64,000 nt of DNA from Paenibacillus polysaccharolyticus. GTDB taxonomy: Bacteria > Bacillota > Bacilli > Paenibacillales > Paenibacillaceae. Where the stretch lies: contig NZ_FMVM01000019.1 in the NCBI RefSeq assembly GCF_900102085.1, forward strand, positions 62,001 to 126,000, given 5' to 3'. Under the pieces are notes generated by a model, which worked only from the letters and a program-made list of their open reading frames with translations, had not been told where the DNA came from and did not search any database. Shown piece by piece: positions 8,776 to 16,837 of the stretch. Each line of letters opens with the position of its first letter. The first letter of the stretch is position 1. A program made the position numbers and the translations under genes.

Positions 8776-9900
8776 TCAAAATGAATCATTATCTACAACC
8801 GTGATATTGCGGGGCGGCAGTGAGCATACCCTGTTGCGTCCCGTATTTTTAGCTTCATATAGCGCACGGTCAGCTTGATCAAACAGGTCGTTGTCATCGT
8901 GGTCATCACAGTGATCAGGATAAACGGCTACACCAATGGAGATCGTGAGCTTTACGGTCTGCCCGTCTGGCAGGATGAAAAGAGATCGGGCCACAGCTTT
9001 CCGCACGGATTCTGCAATAGCCATGGATTGATGATATCCACAATCGAGCAATAGAATTGCAAATTCTTCTCCACCGTTACGGGATACAAGATCCGTGGAA
9101 CGCGCATGTTCTACAAGCAATTGTCCAAGTTGCTTCAATACGGAATCTCCGGCAGAGTGACCAAACGTATCGTTTACCTTTTTGAATCGATCAATATCAA
9201 TAACCAGCAAGGAAAGCTTCTGGTGATACTGCCTAGCATGCTGAAGCTCAGACTGGAGAGACTGTTCGAATTGTCGTCTATTGCTCAGATCCGTCAGATG
9301 GTCTGTAGAGGCTCGGCGTTCCAGCAGAAATAACATCTCGTTGGATCTATTAATAAATTCAGCGATGAAATATATGAAAAGGCCACCAGCAAAGGCTATG
9401 GTCATCTGTATGGGATATACTTTCATCAATGTATTCATGCTGGGCGTGTTCATTAGCAGTACGATAAATATCATGGTCATGCCTAAGAGATTCATGGTGA
9501 TAATCTTGGTTAATCTGGACCACGAAGCGTAGGCAAAATACACACCAGCCAGCCCGAGTAGGATCATAATAAATGCTGCATCAATGGCTGCTGAGGTAAC
9601 ACCAAACATAACGATACGAAGGATCGCAATGATGATTCCGGTGATGACAGAAGCGAGCCCACCAAGATATACGGCTGCAGTTACGACAGCCAAATGCCGC
9701 AGATCCACAATGGTAGTGTCATTAATATGGAAAGAATAATTCATAAGCACTGTACCGTATAGACCGAATAAAAAGCCACCGACTAGCTGAACGCGAAGCG
9801 AGGGAAAAGGCAAACGAATGCTGTAGTATTTGGCGATGATTCCTGACAGGTACAGAAAGGAAATGATCACACAGAGATTGACAAAAAACGTGCTTAACAA
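8776..9900 (-). CDS. Membrane diguanylate cyclase (5TMR-LYT plus GGDEF)
   Basis: 374-residue protein that should make cyclic di-GMP. The N-terminal half is a multi-helix membrane sensor of the 5TMR type found in LytS and YhcK, with the signature stretch DLRHLAVVTAAVYLGG. The GGDEF domain begins at about residue 195 (STDHLTDLSNRRQF) and has the active motif GGEEF. An RSTD inhibitory site sits 5 residues before it, so product inhibition is likely. The start is TTG with GGGGGG 7 bases upstream; no better start is in frame. The gene is alone on the minus strand. Confidence 0.92.
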   Translation of the reverse strand: MLSTFFVNLCVIISFLYLSGIIAKYYSIRLPFPSLRVQLVGGFLFGLYGTVLMNYSFHINDTTIVDLRHLAVVTAAVYLGGLASVITGIIIAILRIVMFGVTSAAIDAAFIMILLGLAGVYFAYASWSRLTKIITMNLLGMTMIFIVLLMNTPSMNTLMKVYPIQMTIAFAGGLFIYFIAEFINRSNEMLFLLERRASTDHLTDLSNRRQFEQSLQSELQHARQYHQKLSLLVIDIDRFKKVNDTFGHSAGDSVLKQLGQLLVEHARSTDLVSRNGGEEFAILLLDCGYHQSMAIAESVRKAVARSLFILPDGQTVKLTISIGVAVYPDHCDDHDDNDLFDQADRALYEAKNTGRNRVCSLPPRNITVVDNDSF

Positions 9901-10061
9901 CCAGCATCCCCCCTTTTACGCACATCCCTCTATTTTATCTGAAAACCAGTGTGGGAGCGAACCATATAATCCCAAATGTTTGAAGGGTTTGGTTTTAATG
10001 CGCTATAAAATTCTAAAACGTAGCCGTACGGGACAATATTGACTTCCCTATGCATTAAGAT

Positions 10062-10076
10062 TTATACTTAATCTAA
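10062..10076. promoter_or_regulatory. PerR-like operator upstream of the Fur-family gene
   Basis: Read on the minus strand this is TTAGATTAAGTATAA, matching 11 of 14 informative bases of the Bacillus Per box (TTATAATnATTATAA). Nearly the same 15-mer precedes the catalase gene at 11645-11659. A second palindrome, CGAACA-N4-TGTTCG, lies at 10109-10124; its spacing does not fit a LexA box and its role is unknown. Confidence 0.55.
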
Positions 10077-10167
10077 ATCAAAATTCTTTTGATATGTAAA
10101 AGCTAAAGCGAACAAATATGTTCGAGAGGTATATACATTTGAAAAATAGAAAAAAGGGGACTTGGTT

Positions 10168-10563
10168 GTGAAAACGTTAAATCTGACAATACAACGGCAA
10201 GCCGTGTATGATGTCGTACGTAAATCAGAAGACCATCCAACGGCTGCGGATGTAATGAATCGGCTCGTGGAACAGGGGTACAATCTGGCTTATGGCACTG
10301 TATACAATTCTCTTCGCTATTTAACAGACAAAGAGCTCATCAGGGAGCTAAAACTTGGCGAAACAGCAAGCCGGTATGACGCCCGGATGGATGATCACCA
10401 ACATATTATGTGTGAAGTATGCGGTAAAGTGGACGAGGTGATGACAGAAGTTCCTCCACAATGGATGAAGCAGGTAGCGGCAGAGACCGGTTATTCAATA
10501 GATCATGCACATGTGGTATTTGGAGGTGTCTGCGGGGAATGCAAAACCAAACGGGTCAAGTAA
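10168..10563 (+). CDS. perR: PerR-like Fur-family peroxide repressor
   Basis: 131-residue metal-dependent repressor. An N-terminal winged helix (to about 75) is followed by the dimer and metal domain. The regulatory ligands are visible in SEDHPTA and in RYDARMDDHQH; the structural zinc cysteines are CEVC and CGEC. The His/Asp pattern is that of PerR rather than Fur. GTG at 10168 is chosen because AAGGGGA sits 7 bases before it, while the TTG two codons earlier almost touches that site. A Per-like box upstream suggests autorepression. Target inference: the catalase at 11746. Confidence 0.8.
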   Translation: MKTLNLTIQRQAVYDVVRKSEDHPTAADVMNRLVEQGYNLAYGTVYNSLRYLTDKELIRELKLGETASRYDARMDDHQHIMCEVCGKVDEVMTEVPPQWMKQVAAETGYSIDHAHVVFGGVCGECKTKRVK

Positions 10564-11351
10564 AAGTGAAATGGTCAGGCCGCCGTTTGCCACTTCGGGT
10601 CAAACCTGCGCTGGCAGATTCAGGAACGACACCTCTCGTGGACAACTGCCCGATTACCAGACGTGTCATTCTGATCAGCCCGATGCCGGGTCAGGTGCAT
10701 GAGCTGGTGAAGGCTCTGACAGATAGTTGCTTTGACGTACTTGTGTTCCATCGCTGGGAACCGGATCTCCATGAACGCCTTGTTTTTGATCTACTGATCT
10801 ATGACCTCTCGGTTGCCGGAACGATTGATGCATTTACGGGAATCCACAGCCGGTTGAACCGCGAGGCGGAACAAACGACACCATGTCTCTACCTGGTGGG
10901 GGAGAAGATGATTGGCAGTGCAAGCGGACCGATGCTTCAGGAGGAGTTGCTTGTATGGCCTGCACGTCCGCAGGAGGCGCTTTACCGTGTACAGCGCATG
11001 ATTGGCAGTAGTCCTGTAATGCCTAAGCGAGCTTTTTTACCTGAAGAGGGACAGCGAATCGGATTCAAAGACTTGGTGCTGGATCGGGAGCGCATGAGCG
11101 TGCAACGTGATCAGGATCGCATTCACTTGACCAAGACGGAGTATGATCTGCTACTCAAGCTGATTGATGCCAAAGGGGCAGTCATCTCGCGTGAAGAGAT
11201 GCTTAGTGATATTTGGGAGACTGATTTTACAGGTGGAAGCAATGTGGTGGATGTGCATATCAAAAGCTTGCGCAAAAAATTGGGCGATAATGCCTCTTCG
11301 CCGCAATATATCGTTACGGTAAGAGGCGTGGGCTATCGATTGGCGGATTAA
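10539..11351 (+). CDS. OmpR-type winged-helix regulator with atypical receiver
   Basis: About 270 residues. The C-terminal half (about 170-270) is a clear OmpR/PhoB winged helix, with LTKTEYDLLLKL, a long recognition-helix segment and VRGVGYRL. The N-terminal half resembles a receiver but lacks the acidic pair (ISPMPG) and the conserved lysine (WPARP); Asp in LLIYDLSV may remain. Control by phosphorylation is therefore doubtful. The ATG lies inside the last codons of the PerR-like gene in another frame, so the two are coupled; a GTG at 10566 is a possible later start. No partner kinase is adjacent. Confidence 0.78.
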   Translation: MQNQTGQVKVKWSGRRLPLRVKPALADSGTTPLVDNCPITRRVILISPMPGQVHELVKALTDSCFDVLVFHRWEPDLHERLVFDLLIYDLSVAGTIDAFTGIHSRLNREAEQTTPCLYLVGEKMIGSASGPMLQEELLVWPARPQEALYRVQRMIGSSPVMPKRAFLPEEGQRIGFKDLVLDRERMSVQRDQDRIHLTKTEYDLLLKLIDAKGAVISREEMLSDIWETDFTGGSNVVDVHIKSLRKKLGDNASSPQYIVTVRGVGYRLAD

Positions 11352-11470
11352 TAGTATCCTATTAAGTTGAACTAAAGATTTTACACCAACTTATATAGAT
11401 ACAAGAATGGCCTCACGTAGTGTGGTGCGATTGGGAATATGGGCTCATGGTTATCTTGTTAGCGATTCAG

Positions 11471-11516
11471 ATAAGGCGTAGATCGTTTATTAAATGATCT
11501 ACGCCTTATTTTATTT
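11471..11516 (+). terminator. Rho-independent terminator after the perR operon
   Basis: ATAAGGCGTAGATC (11471-11484) pairs perfectly with GATCTACGCCTTAT (11496-11509), followed by TTTATTTT. The rest of the 394-base gap holds the catalase promoter. Confidence 0.85.
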
Positions 11517-11644
11517 TCCGGTGTCATATGCAACCTCTTTCGTATGCTTCATGTTTCATTCATCTTTAGCGTAACAACCTCATCTGAACCTCATACGAAC
11601 CTCATGCAGTAGATAGATGGGACATGTTAGAATGATTTTAACAG

Positions 11645-11659
11645 TTAGATCAAGTCTAA
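11645..11659. promoter_or_regulatory. PerR-like operator of the catalase gene
   Basis: TTAGATCAAGTCTAA is a near-palindrome differing at two positions from the box upstream of the PerR-like gene. A possible -10, TATATT, follows at 11663-11668, so a bound repressor would block the promoter. The shared motif is seen directly; PerR binding is inferred. Confidence 0.55.
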
Positions 11660-11745
11660 ATGTATATTTGAGCGAACAACGAATATGAATGGAATTAGTA
11701 GATAGATACAGCAGACATGAGACACATTATAAGGAGGACGACAGG

Positions 11746-13197
11746 ATGACAGATCGTTTGACAACTAACCAGGGAGCACCGGTAGGAGATAACCAGAATT
11801 CACGCACAGCAGGTAGAAGAGGGCCAACCTTGTTGGAGGATTACCACTTGATCGAGAAAATCGCCCATTTTGACCGTGAGCGCATTCCTGAACGGGTTGT
11901 GCATGCAAGAGGTGCAGGAGCCCATGGGGTGTTCAAGCTGGAGCAGAGCATGAAGGCATATACGTCAGCCGATTTCCTGCAAGAGCCGGGCACAGAAACG
12001 GATGTGTTCGTACGATTTTCAACTGTAATTCATGGTACGGGTTCTCCTGAGACCGCACGTGATCCTCGCGGGTTTGCTGTTAAATTCTATACACGTGAAG
12101 GCAATTATGATATTGTGGGTAACCATCTGCCTGTTTTCTTCATTCGGGATGCCATTAAATTTCCGGATATGGTGCATTCTCTCAAACCGGCTCCAGATAC
12201 CAACATTCAAGATCCGGCGCGATATTGGGATTTCATGACCCTCTCCCCGGAATCAACACATATGATGACTTGGCTGTTCTCGAATCTGGGCATCCCGGCC
12301 AACTATCGGGAGATGGATGGATTCGGAGTACACGCATTCAAATGGATCAATGACCAAGGTGAAGTACACTATGTGAAATACAAATGGGAATCAGCGCAGG
12401 GTGCTCGTGGCCTTTCTCGTAAGGAAGCTTCCGAAGTTCAGGGACAGGATTTTAACCACGCAACGCGAGACTTGCATGAACATATCAAAAATGGAGAATA
12501 TCCGCAGTGGAAGCTGCAAGTGCAGCTGCTGAGACCGCAACAGATGGATGATTTCTCTTTTGATCCGCTCGACCCAACGAAAACATGGCCTGAGGATGTA
12601 CTACCGTTCCAGACAGTAGGGACGATGACATTGAATCGTAATCCTCAGAATTTCTTCGCAGAAGTGGAGCAGGTCGCATTTTCACCAAGTGCTGTTGTGC
12701 CAGGCATTGAACCGTCTGAGGATAAATTGTTGCAAGGTCGTCTGTTCTCCTACCCGGATACACAACGGCACCGTCTTGGACCTAACTATCTCCAAATTCC
12801 GGTGAACTGCCCGTATGCACCTGTGCGCAATCATCAGCGTGATGGGCTCATGAACGTGAACCAGGACCCATCTCCCGTAAACTATGAGCCTAACAGCTCA
12901 GGTAACAGTCCACAGGAAGATCCGGCTTATCGGGAAACCCAGGTTCCATTACAGGGGCATGTCACACGGGAAAAGATTGAGAAAACGGATGATTACACGC
13001 AGGCAGGAGAGCTGTTCCGTTCTTTCACACCAGAAGAGCAGCATCATCTGCTGGATAATCTGACGAATGATCTCAAAGCTGTACCGGTAGATATCCAGAT
13101 GCGAGCATTATGCCACTTCTTCCGGGCTGACGGTCAGCTGGGTGGACGACTGGCTCATGGCTTGGGTGTAGATATCTCTGGGCATATGCCAAAATAA
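11746..13197 (+). CDS. katA: Monofunctional heme catalase
   Basis: Cytoplasmic enzyme of 483 residues that splits hydrogen peroxide to water and oxygen. Catalytic His53 and Asn126 (VGNHLPVFF) and the proximal heme ligand Tyr336 (RLFSYPDTQRHRLG) are all present, and the length is that of small-subunit clade 3 catalases. The start at 11746 has AAGGAGG 8 bases upstream; the in-frame ATG at 11689 has none. A PerR-like operator lies 87 bases upstream of the start, which fits induction by peroxide. Confidence 0.96.
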   Translation: MTDRLTTNQGAPVGDNQNSRTAGRRGPTLLEDYHLIEKIAHFDRERIPERVVHARGAGAHGVFKLEQSMKAYTSADFLQEPGTETDVFVRFSTVIHGTGSPETARDPRGFAVKFYTREGNYDIVGNHLPVFFIRDAIKFPDMVHSLKPAPDTNIQDPARYWDFMTLSPESTHMMTWLFSNLGIPANYREMDGFGVHAFKWINDQGEVHYVKYKWESAQGARGLSRKEASEVQGQDFNHATRDLHEHIKNGEYPQWKLQVQLLRPQQMDDFSFDPLDPTKTWPEDVLPFQTVGTMTLNRNPQNFFAEVEQVAFSPSAVVPGIEPSEDKLLQGRLFSYPDTQRHRLGPNYLQIPVNCPYAPVRNHQRDGLMNVNQDPSPVNYEPNSSGNSPQEDPAYRETQVPLQGHVTREKIEKTDDYTQAGELFRSFTPEEQHHLLDNLTNDLKAVPVDIQMRALCHFFRADGQLGGRLAHGLGVDISGHMPK

Positions 13198-13286
13198 AGC
13201 GGGAGTACTTGAGGATGCGGGAACTTCCCGCATCTCGCACAAGCGAATAGCTGGTCTCTATGTCAGCTTGGAAAGGTTATGATACG

Positions 13287-13328
13287 AACCGGGTATGACT
13301 GCAATTTTGCAGAATTGCCCGGTTTTCT
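13287..13328 (+). terminator. Terminator after the catalase gene
   Basis: AACCGGG (13287-13293) pairs with CCCGGTT (13318-13324), with an inner CTGCA/TGCAG helix, followed by TTTTCTT. Another perfect hairpin at 13214-13234 lacks a T run. Confidence 0.7.
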
Positions 13329-13396
13329 TATGTACTTTTATACACAAATGAAAAACATTTTTACAAATCATTTACATAAAATACCTGACATAGAGG

Positions 13397-13433
13397 TTGA
13401 CTTCTCATTTCTGGACACTACAATGGGTAGTGT
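13397..13433 (+). promoter_or_regulatory. blaI-type promoter with overlapping operator
   Basis: TTGACT (13397-13402) and TACAAT (13419-13424) are 16 bp apart. A perfect 7-5-7 inverted repeat, ACACTAC and GTAGTGT (13415-13433), overlaps the -10. BlaI/MecI/CopY repressors bind TACA/TGTA-type dyads, so this is a likely autoregulatory operator. Confidence 0.7.
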
Positions 13434-13448
13434 GAGGGGTGTCAGAAT

Positions 13449-13865
13449 ATGAGAATACTCAATTTTAAAGTGGGCGAGCGAGGACTGAATCGTTTTTTTG
13501 GACCACTTGAGGCCAAGATTATGGAAGTATTGTGGGCTCGTCCCGGCAGCAGCATCCGTGAAGTACAGACGGCACTGGAACAAGACAAAGACGTAAATTT
13601 CAATACGGTTATGACTGTGATGAATCGGTTGGTGGATAAGGGATTACTCGGCAAAACACAGAAGGGCCGCACATCGCTGTACCGGCCGGTACAAAGCAGG
13701 GAGGACTTTATGAACGATCAATCCAAGGAACTGTCCCAGGAATTGGTGGACGAATTCGGGACACTGGCAGTGAATCACATGCTGGATGCGTTAGATGAAG
13801 CCGACGAAGGCTTGATTGAACGGCTCGAAATGAAGATTAAGCAATGGAAAAAGGATAACGATTAA
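13449..13865 (+). CDS. BlaI/MecI/CopY family transcriptional repressor
   Basis: 138-residue winged-helix repressor. LEAKIMEVLW, the recognition region NFNTVMTVMNRLVDKGLL and the GRTSLYRP wing are standard for the family. The C-terminal half is the helical dimerisation arm. It is followed after a single base by an M56 peptidase gene, the classic repressor/sensor-protease pairing in which the protease cleaves the repressor. It has its own promoter and operator. The regulated target is not evident; no beta-lactamase gene is in the window. Confidence 0.9.
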   Translation: MRILNFKVGERGLNRFFGPLEAKIMEVLWARPGSSIREVQTALEQDKDVNFNTVMTVMNRLVDKGLLGKTQKGRTSLYRPVQSREDFMNDQSKELSQELVDEFGTLAVNHMLDALDEADEGLIERLEMKIKQWKKDND

Positions 13866-13866
13866 G

Positions 13867-14727
13867 ATGTGGAAGACCCGTTCCAAGATTTTGTTCACCG
13901 TCGGGTTGGGTATTCCGGTACTCGTGCTCATGCAGATGTTCATGTATGCGATGTATAAAATATTTGGATGGGACATCCGGTTGAATCTGCTATGGCTGTG
14001 CAATCACTGGATGAGTCGTATGGGGTGGATGTCTGTAGGTCAGTTCCTGTTGCTTCTGGTTTTGCTGACTTTCGCTGGTACAAGCTGGATGTTGATTAGA
14101 CGAATTGTCCAGACGCGTGCCGCGGTAACCAAGCTCCGCTCCATGGAGGTTCGGGCTTGGTCAGAAAAAATGAATGCAAGGTACAGGCATCTGAAGAAAC
14201 CCCGATTTCTTGTTGTAGACAAGCCTTCTCCGGTTGCGTTTACCATCGGGTTATGGCGCCCTTGCATCGTGCTTTCCACAGGACTGCTCCGTATGCTGGA
14301 TACGGATGAAGAGAAGGCTGTCGTGTATCATGAGGTACACCATCTGTGGCATCGAGATCCACTGAAAACAACATTGCTCTCGGTATTTGCTACGATGATG
14401 CCGTATATTCCTGTGCTGAAACATACGTCACAGCAATATCGCATAGTGAGAGAAATTTTAGCAGATAACGAAGCTATTGAACGTACGGGTAATGCCGCCG
14501 GTATTGGCAGTGCACTCTTGAAACTGCTTCGGGCATGCACACCAACTGGGGAGGGAAGAGCGATGACGATTCAGTCCTCATTTGCCGATACGTCGGTGAA
14601 TGTGCGCATTTCCCGTCTGCTGGACCCCGAACGGGATGTTACACTGCGCTTACCGCGATATGCCATTCTAATCTCTGTAACGGTGTTTCTGTTATTGTCT
14701 GTTCTGTTTGTATGGTCGATTGGATAG
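13867..14727 (+). CDS. M56 family membrane zinc metallopeptidase (short BlaR1-like)
   Basis: 286-residue membrane protease. Two N-terminal membrane helices precede a cytoplasmic peptidase domain with His155, Glu156 and His159 (HEVHH) and a later Glu in LADNEAIE; a C-terminal helix (about 263-283) ends the protein. The extracellular penicillin-binding sensor of true BlaR1 is absent, so this is probably not a beta-lactam sensor. It should cleave the neighbouring BlaI-type repressor in response to an unknown membrane signal (inference from pairing). Confidence 0.88.
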   Translation: MWKTRSKILFTVGLGIPVLVLMQMFMYAMYKIFGWDIRLNLLWLCNHWMSRMGWMSVGQFLLLLVLLTFAGTSWMLIRRIVQTRAAVTKLRSMEVRAWSEKMNARYRHLKKPRFLVVDKPSPVAFTIGLWRPCIVLSTGLLRMLDTDEEKAVVYHEVHHLWHRDPLKTTLLSVFATMMPYIPVLKHTSQQYRIVREILADNEAIERTGNAAGIGSALLKLLRACTPTGEGRAMTIQSSFADTSVNVRISRLLDPERDVTLRLPRYAILISVTVFLLLSVLFVWSIG

Positions 14728-14788
14728 AAAACGACCAAGAATCAAGCAATCCATTAGGACTAAAATTATGAATGAAATGGGGAGATGT

Positions 14789-15214
14789 ATGATGAATAAC
14801 AAAACCATTGAAATTGGACTTTTTTTCTCAAGGATTATGATCGGACTCATTTTTCTATTACATGGCTGGAGTAAGTTCGAGGGTGGAATTAGCGGTACGG
14901 TTGGTTTCTTCGAAAGTATAGGCATTCCCGGTTTTATGGCATCTGTTGTTGCCGTAATTGAACTGGCAGGTGGCGCGGCCATGATCTTGGGCCTGGGTAC
15001 ACGTGTGTTCGCCTTGTTGTTCATCGCGGTTATGGTCGGTGCAGTATTCACAGCCAAGGCGGGTCAGCCGTTTTTGATGGGAACAGAGTTCGACTACATG
15101 CTGATGGCAGGATCATTGACTCTTCTCCTGACAGGCAGCCGCTTTTTGGCGCTGGATTATCTGTTTAACCGGCAAGGAGCTACACGTCAGAACAGCCAAA
15201 ATGTGAGTGCCTGA
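14789..15214 (+). CDS. DoxX family membrane protein
   Basis: 141 residues with four predicted membrane helices. RIMIGLIFLLHGWSKF near the start and the central IELAGGAAMILGLGTR are typical of the DoxX/YphA group. Family members have been linked to redox and membrane functions, but no reaction is established. GGGGAG lies 4 bases before the first ATG and 7 before a second (14792); either could be used. It follows the M56 gene by 61 bases and may share its transcript. Confidence 0.85.
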   Translation: MMNNKTIEIGLFFSRIMIGLIFLLHGWSKFEGGISGTVGFFESIGIPGFMASVVAVIELAGGAAMILGLGTRVFALLFIAVMVGAVFTAKAGQPFLMGTEFDYMLMAGSLTLLLTGSRFLALDYLFNRQGATRQNSQNVSA

Positions 15215-15306
15215 TCTGCATCAGAGAGGAAAGCGACATAACAGGATGAGTATAATCAAAGCATAATATAACGATTTATAGAAAAGTGTAACGGAAAGTG
15301 TTAAAG

Positions 15307-15398
15307 CGCAGGAATACGCCTGCGGCCAAGCTCTTTGCTTGCCAGTCCGACGAGGTAACGGTGATTGCCGGATCGAGCTGACAGGTAAAGAGCTTTTT
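15307..15398 (+). terminator. Structured terminator-like RNA before the pirin gene
   Basis: A small hairpin CGCAGG/CCTGCG (15307-15324) is followed by AAGCTCTTT (15328-15336) pairing with AAAGAGCTT (15387-15395) and then a run of T. The 50 bases enclosed contain a further stem (GGTAA/TTGCC). It could be a plain terminator for the doxX transcript or a cis-regulatory RNA. It does not match any riboswitch consensus that I can recall. Confidence 0.55.
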
Positions 15399-15428
15399 GG
15401 TTTGAAGGAAGGAGCGTCACTTTTTGGC

Positions 15429-15459
15429 TTGGACGTATTACCTTAACATTTGATATAAT
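15429..15459 (+). promoter_or_regulatory. Possible promoter of the pirin gene
   Basis: TTGGAC (15429-15434) and a consensus TATAAT (15454-15459) are separated by 19 bp, slightly long. The -10 is good and the -35 moderate. Confidence 0.4.
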
Positions 15460-15534
15460 GAGAATAAGTATGCTACTAAGAAAAAATAAGAGGGATCTGC
15501 ACGAACCATAACAGATTTGAGGAGGTTACGCGAT

Positions 15535-16236
15535 ATGATTAAGGTTATTCCATCTGAAGCACGTTCCAGCTTTGACCGTGGCTGGTTGCGGGGCAGTCAC
15601 AGCTTTTCCTTTGGGGAGTACCAGGACCCGGACAACACTGCTTTTGGACCCATGCGGGTAGCCAATGATGATGTCATCGCACCAGGTCGCGGCTTTGGGG
15701 CACATCCACACAGTGATATGGAGATCGTATCCATCGTGCTGAATGGCAAGCTGAGACATGAAGATAGTCTGGGCAATGTTGCCGTAACAGGCTTTGGTAG
15801 CATTCAGCGCATGTCAGCAGGAAGCGGCGTCATTCATACAGAGCATAATGCCTCAGATACCCAGGAAGTAAGACTTCTCCAGCTGTGGTTTATGCCACAT
15901 ACGAAAGGGTTACAGCCATCCTACGAAACGACTTCGTATGATACAACTGCTCTGGAAGGCGCTCTTGTGCCTGTAGCATCATCCGATGGTGGGCCGCGGG
16001 TTGCCACGGTTCATCAAGACATGACGATTTACCTTGGGCGTTTATCCAAGGGCAAGACGCTTGATTTTGAACAGAACGAAGGTCGCCGCATGTACATTTT
16101 CTCCATTGAGGGCAAGCTTGGCCTGCAGAATGAACATGTGCTTCATACAGGAGATACCGCACGAGTGGAGCAGACTTCTTCCATAAAGCTGGAAGGGCAT
16201 GAGGATACGTTTTATATGTTGATTGATTTGCCTTAA
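15535..16236 (+). CDS. Pirin family cupin protein
   Basis: 233-residue bicupin. Metal ligands are His57 and His59 (AHPHSDMEIV) and His101 and Glu103 (IHTEHN) in the N-terminal cupin, the arrangement found in pirins and in the E. coli YhhW quercetin 2,3-dioxygenase. The physiological substrate is not known. AGGAGG ends 9 bases before the ATG. A terminator-like structure and a -10 element upstream suggest its own transcript. Confidence 0.9.
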   Translation: MIKVIPSEARSSFDRGWLRGSHSFSFGEYQDPDNTAFGPMRVANDDVIAPGRGFGAHPHSDMEIVSIVLNGKLRHEDSLGNVAVTGFGSIQRMSAGSGVIHTEHNASDTQEVRLLQLWFMPHTKGLQPSYETTSYDTTALEGALVPVASSDGGPRVATVHQDMTIYLGRLSKGKTLDFEQNEGRRMYIFSIEGKLGLQNEHVLHTGDTARVEQTSSIKLEGHEDTFYMLIDLP

Positions 16237-16282
16237 TAAAAATAAGAACTCCCACTCCAAGATCAAAGGAGGAACGATACGT

Positions 16283-16621
16283 ATGGCACAGCAGGAATGG
16301 TTTATGGTAAAACATGGGGTCACCGGGCGTGGGCTGGCGAACAGCAAGACGGATGCAGCCTTGTCTTATCGCTTTCAGCAGGAAGGAACAGGTTACCTGT
16401 TCACTGTATCGGGACTTGATGAGCAGACCGCCTTGAAGATTATTGAGCTGAGACAGGAATTAAACGTATTCCGTTTCGTACAGCGCAAAGACCGTCCTCT
16501 GACAAAGCACTGGTATTATGTTGACGGCGACCGTGTAAAATATGACAGCGAGCGGCATACACTCACTATCTATGCCAAGTCGGAAATTCAATATATACCT
16601 GATGATTATTTTGCTGACTAA
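16283..16621 (+). CDS. Conserved-looking small hypothetical protein
   Basis: 112 residues, not recognised. It is a soluble alpha/beta protein without signal peptide, membrane helix or cysteine motif. The start at 16283 has AAAGGAGG 10 bases upstream. It follows pirin by 46 bases and ends before a good terminator, so pirin and this gene probably form an operon. No function is claimed. Confidence 0.75.
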   Translation: MAQQEWFMVKHGVTGRGLANSKTDAALSYRFQQEGTGYLFTVSGLDEQTALKIIELRQELNVFRFVQRKDRPLTKHWYYVDGDRVKYDSERHTLTIYAKSEIQYIPDDYFAD

Positions 16622-16732
16622 CCGAACAGAGATAAGTGTATGATCTAAGCTTGTTATTCTGTTCATGGTGTAAGTTATTGATTTAACACGTATGGTTCAG
16701 TTTTCAAGTTGATCGTTTCGATCGTTAAGTTA

Positions 16733-16760
16733 AGTCTTCCCTTGAGGAAGGCTTTTTTTT
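16733..16760 (+). terminator. Rho-independent terminator
   Basis: AGTCTTCC (16733-16740) pairs with GGAAGGCT (16746-16753), one G-U pair, followed by eight T. It separates the pirin operon from the ger operon. Confidence 0.85.
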
Positions 16761-16837
16761 GTAAAAAAAGACCACATAATTCCCTGCCTTCTGGCACAAG
16801 CTACCTTGTATAAAAACCAAGAATGGAGGGGCGGCAT

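Noticed and set aside
10109..10124. LexA (SOS) box upstream of the PerR-like gene
   Set aside because: The half sites GAAC and GTTC are separated by 6 bases instead of the 4 required by the Bacillus LexA consensus.
16640..16720. Fourth copy of the tubulin-locus spacer sequence before the ger operon
   Set aside because: Only scattered short matches (TTCTGT, GTGTAA, ATTTAAC) without the conserved core.
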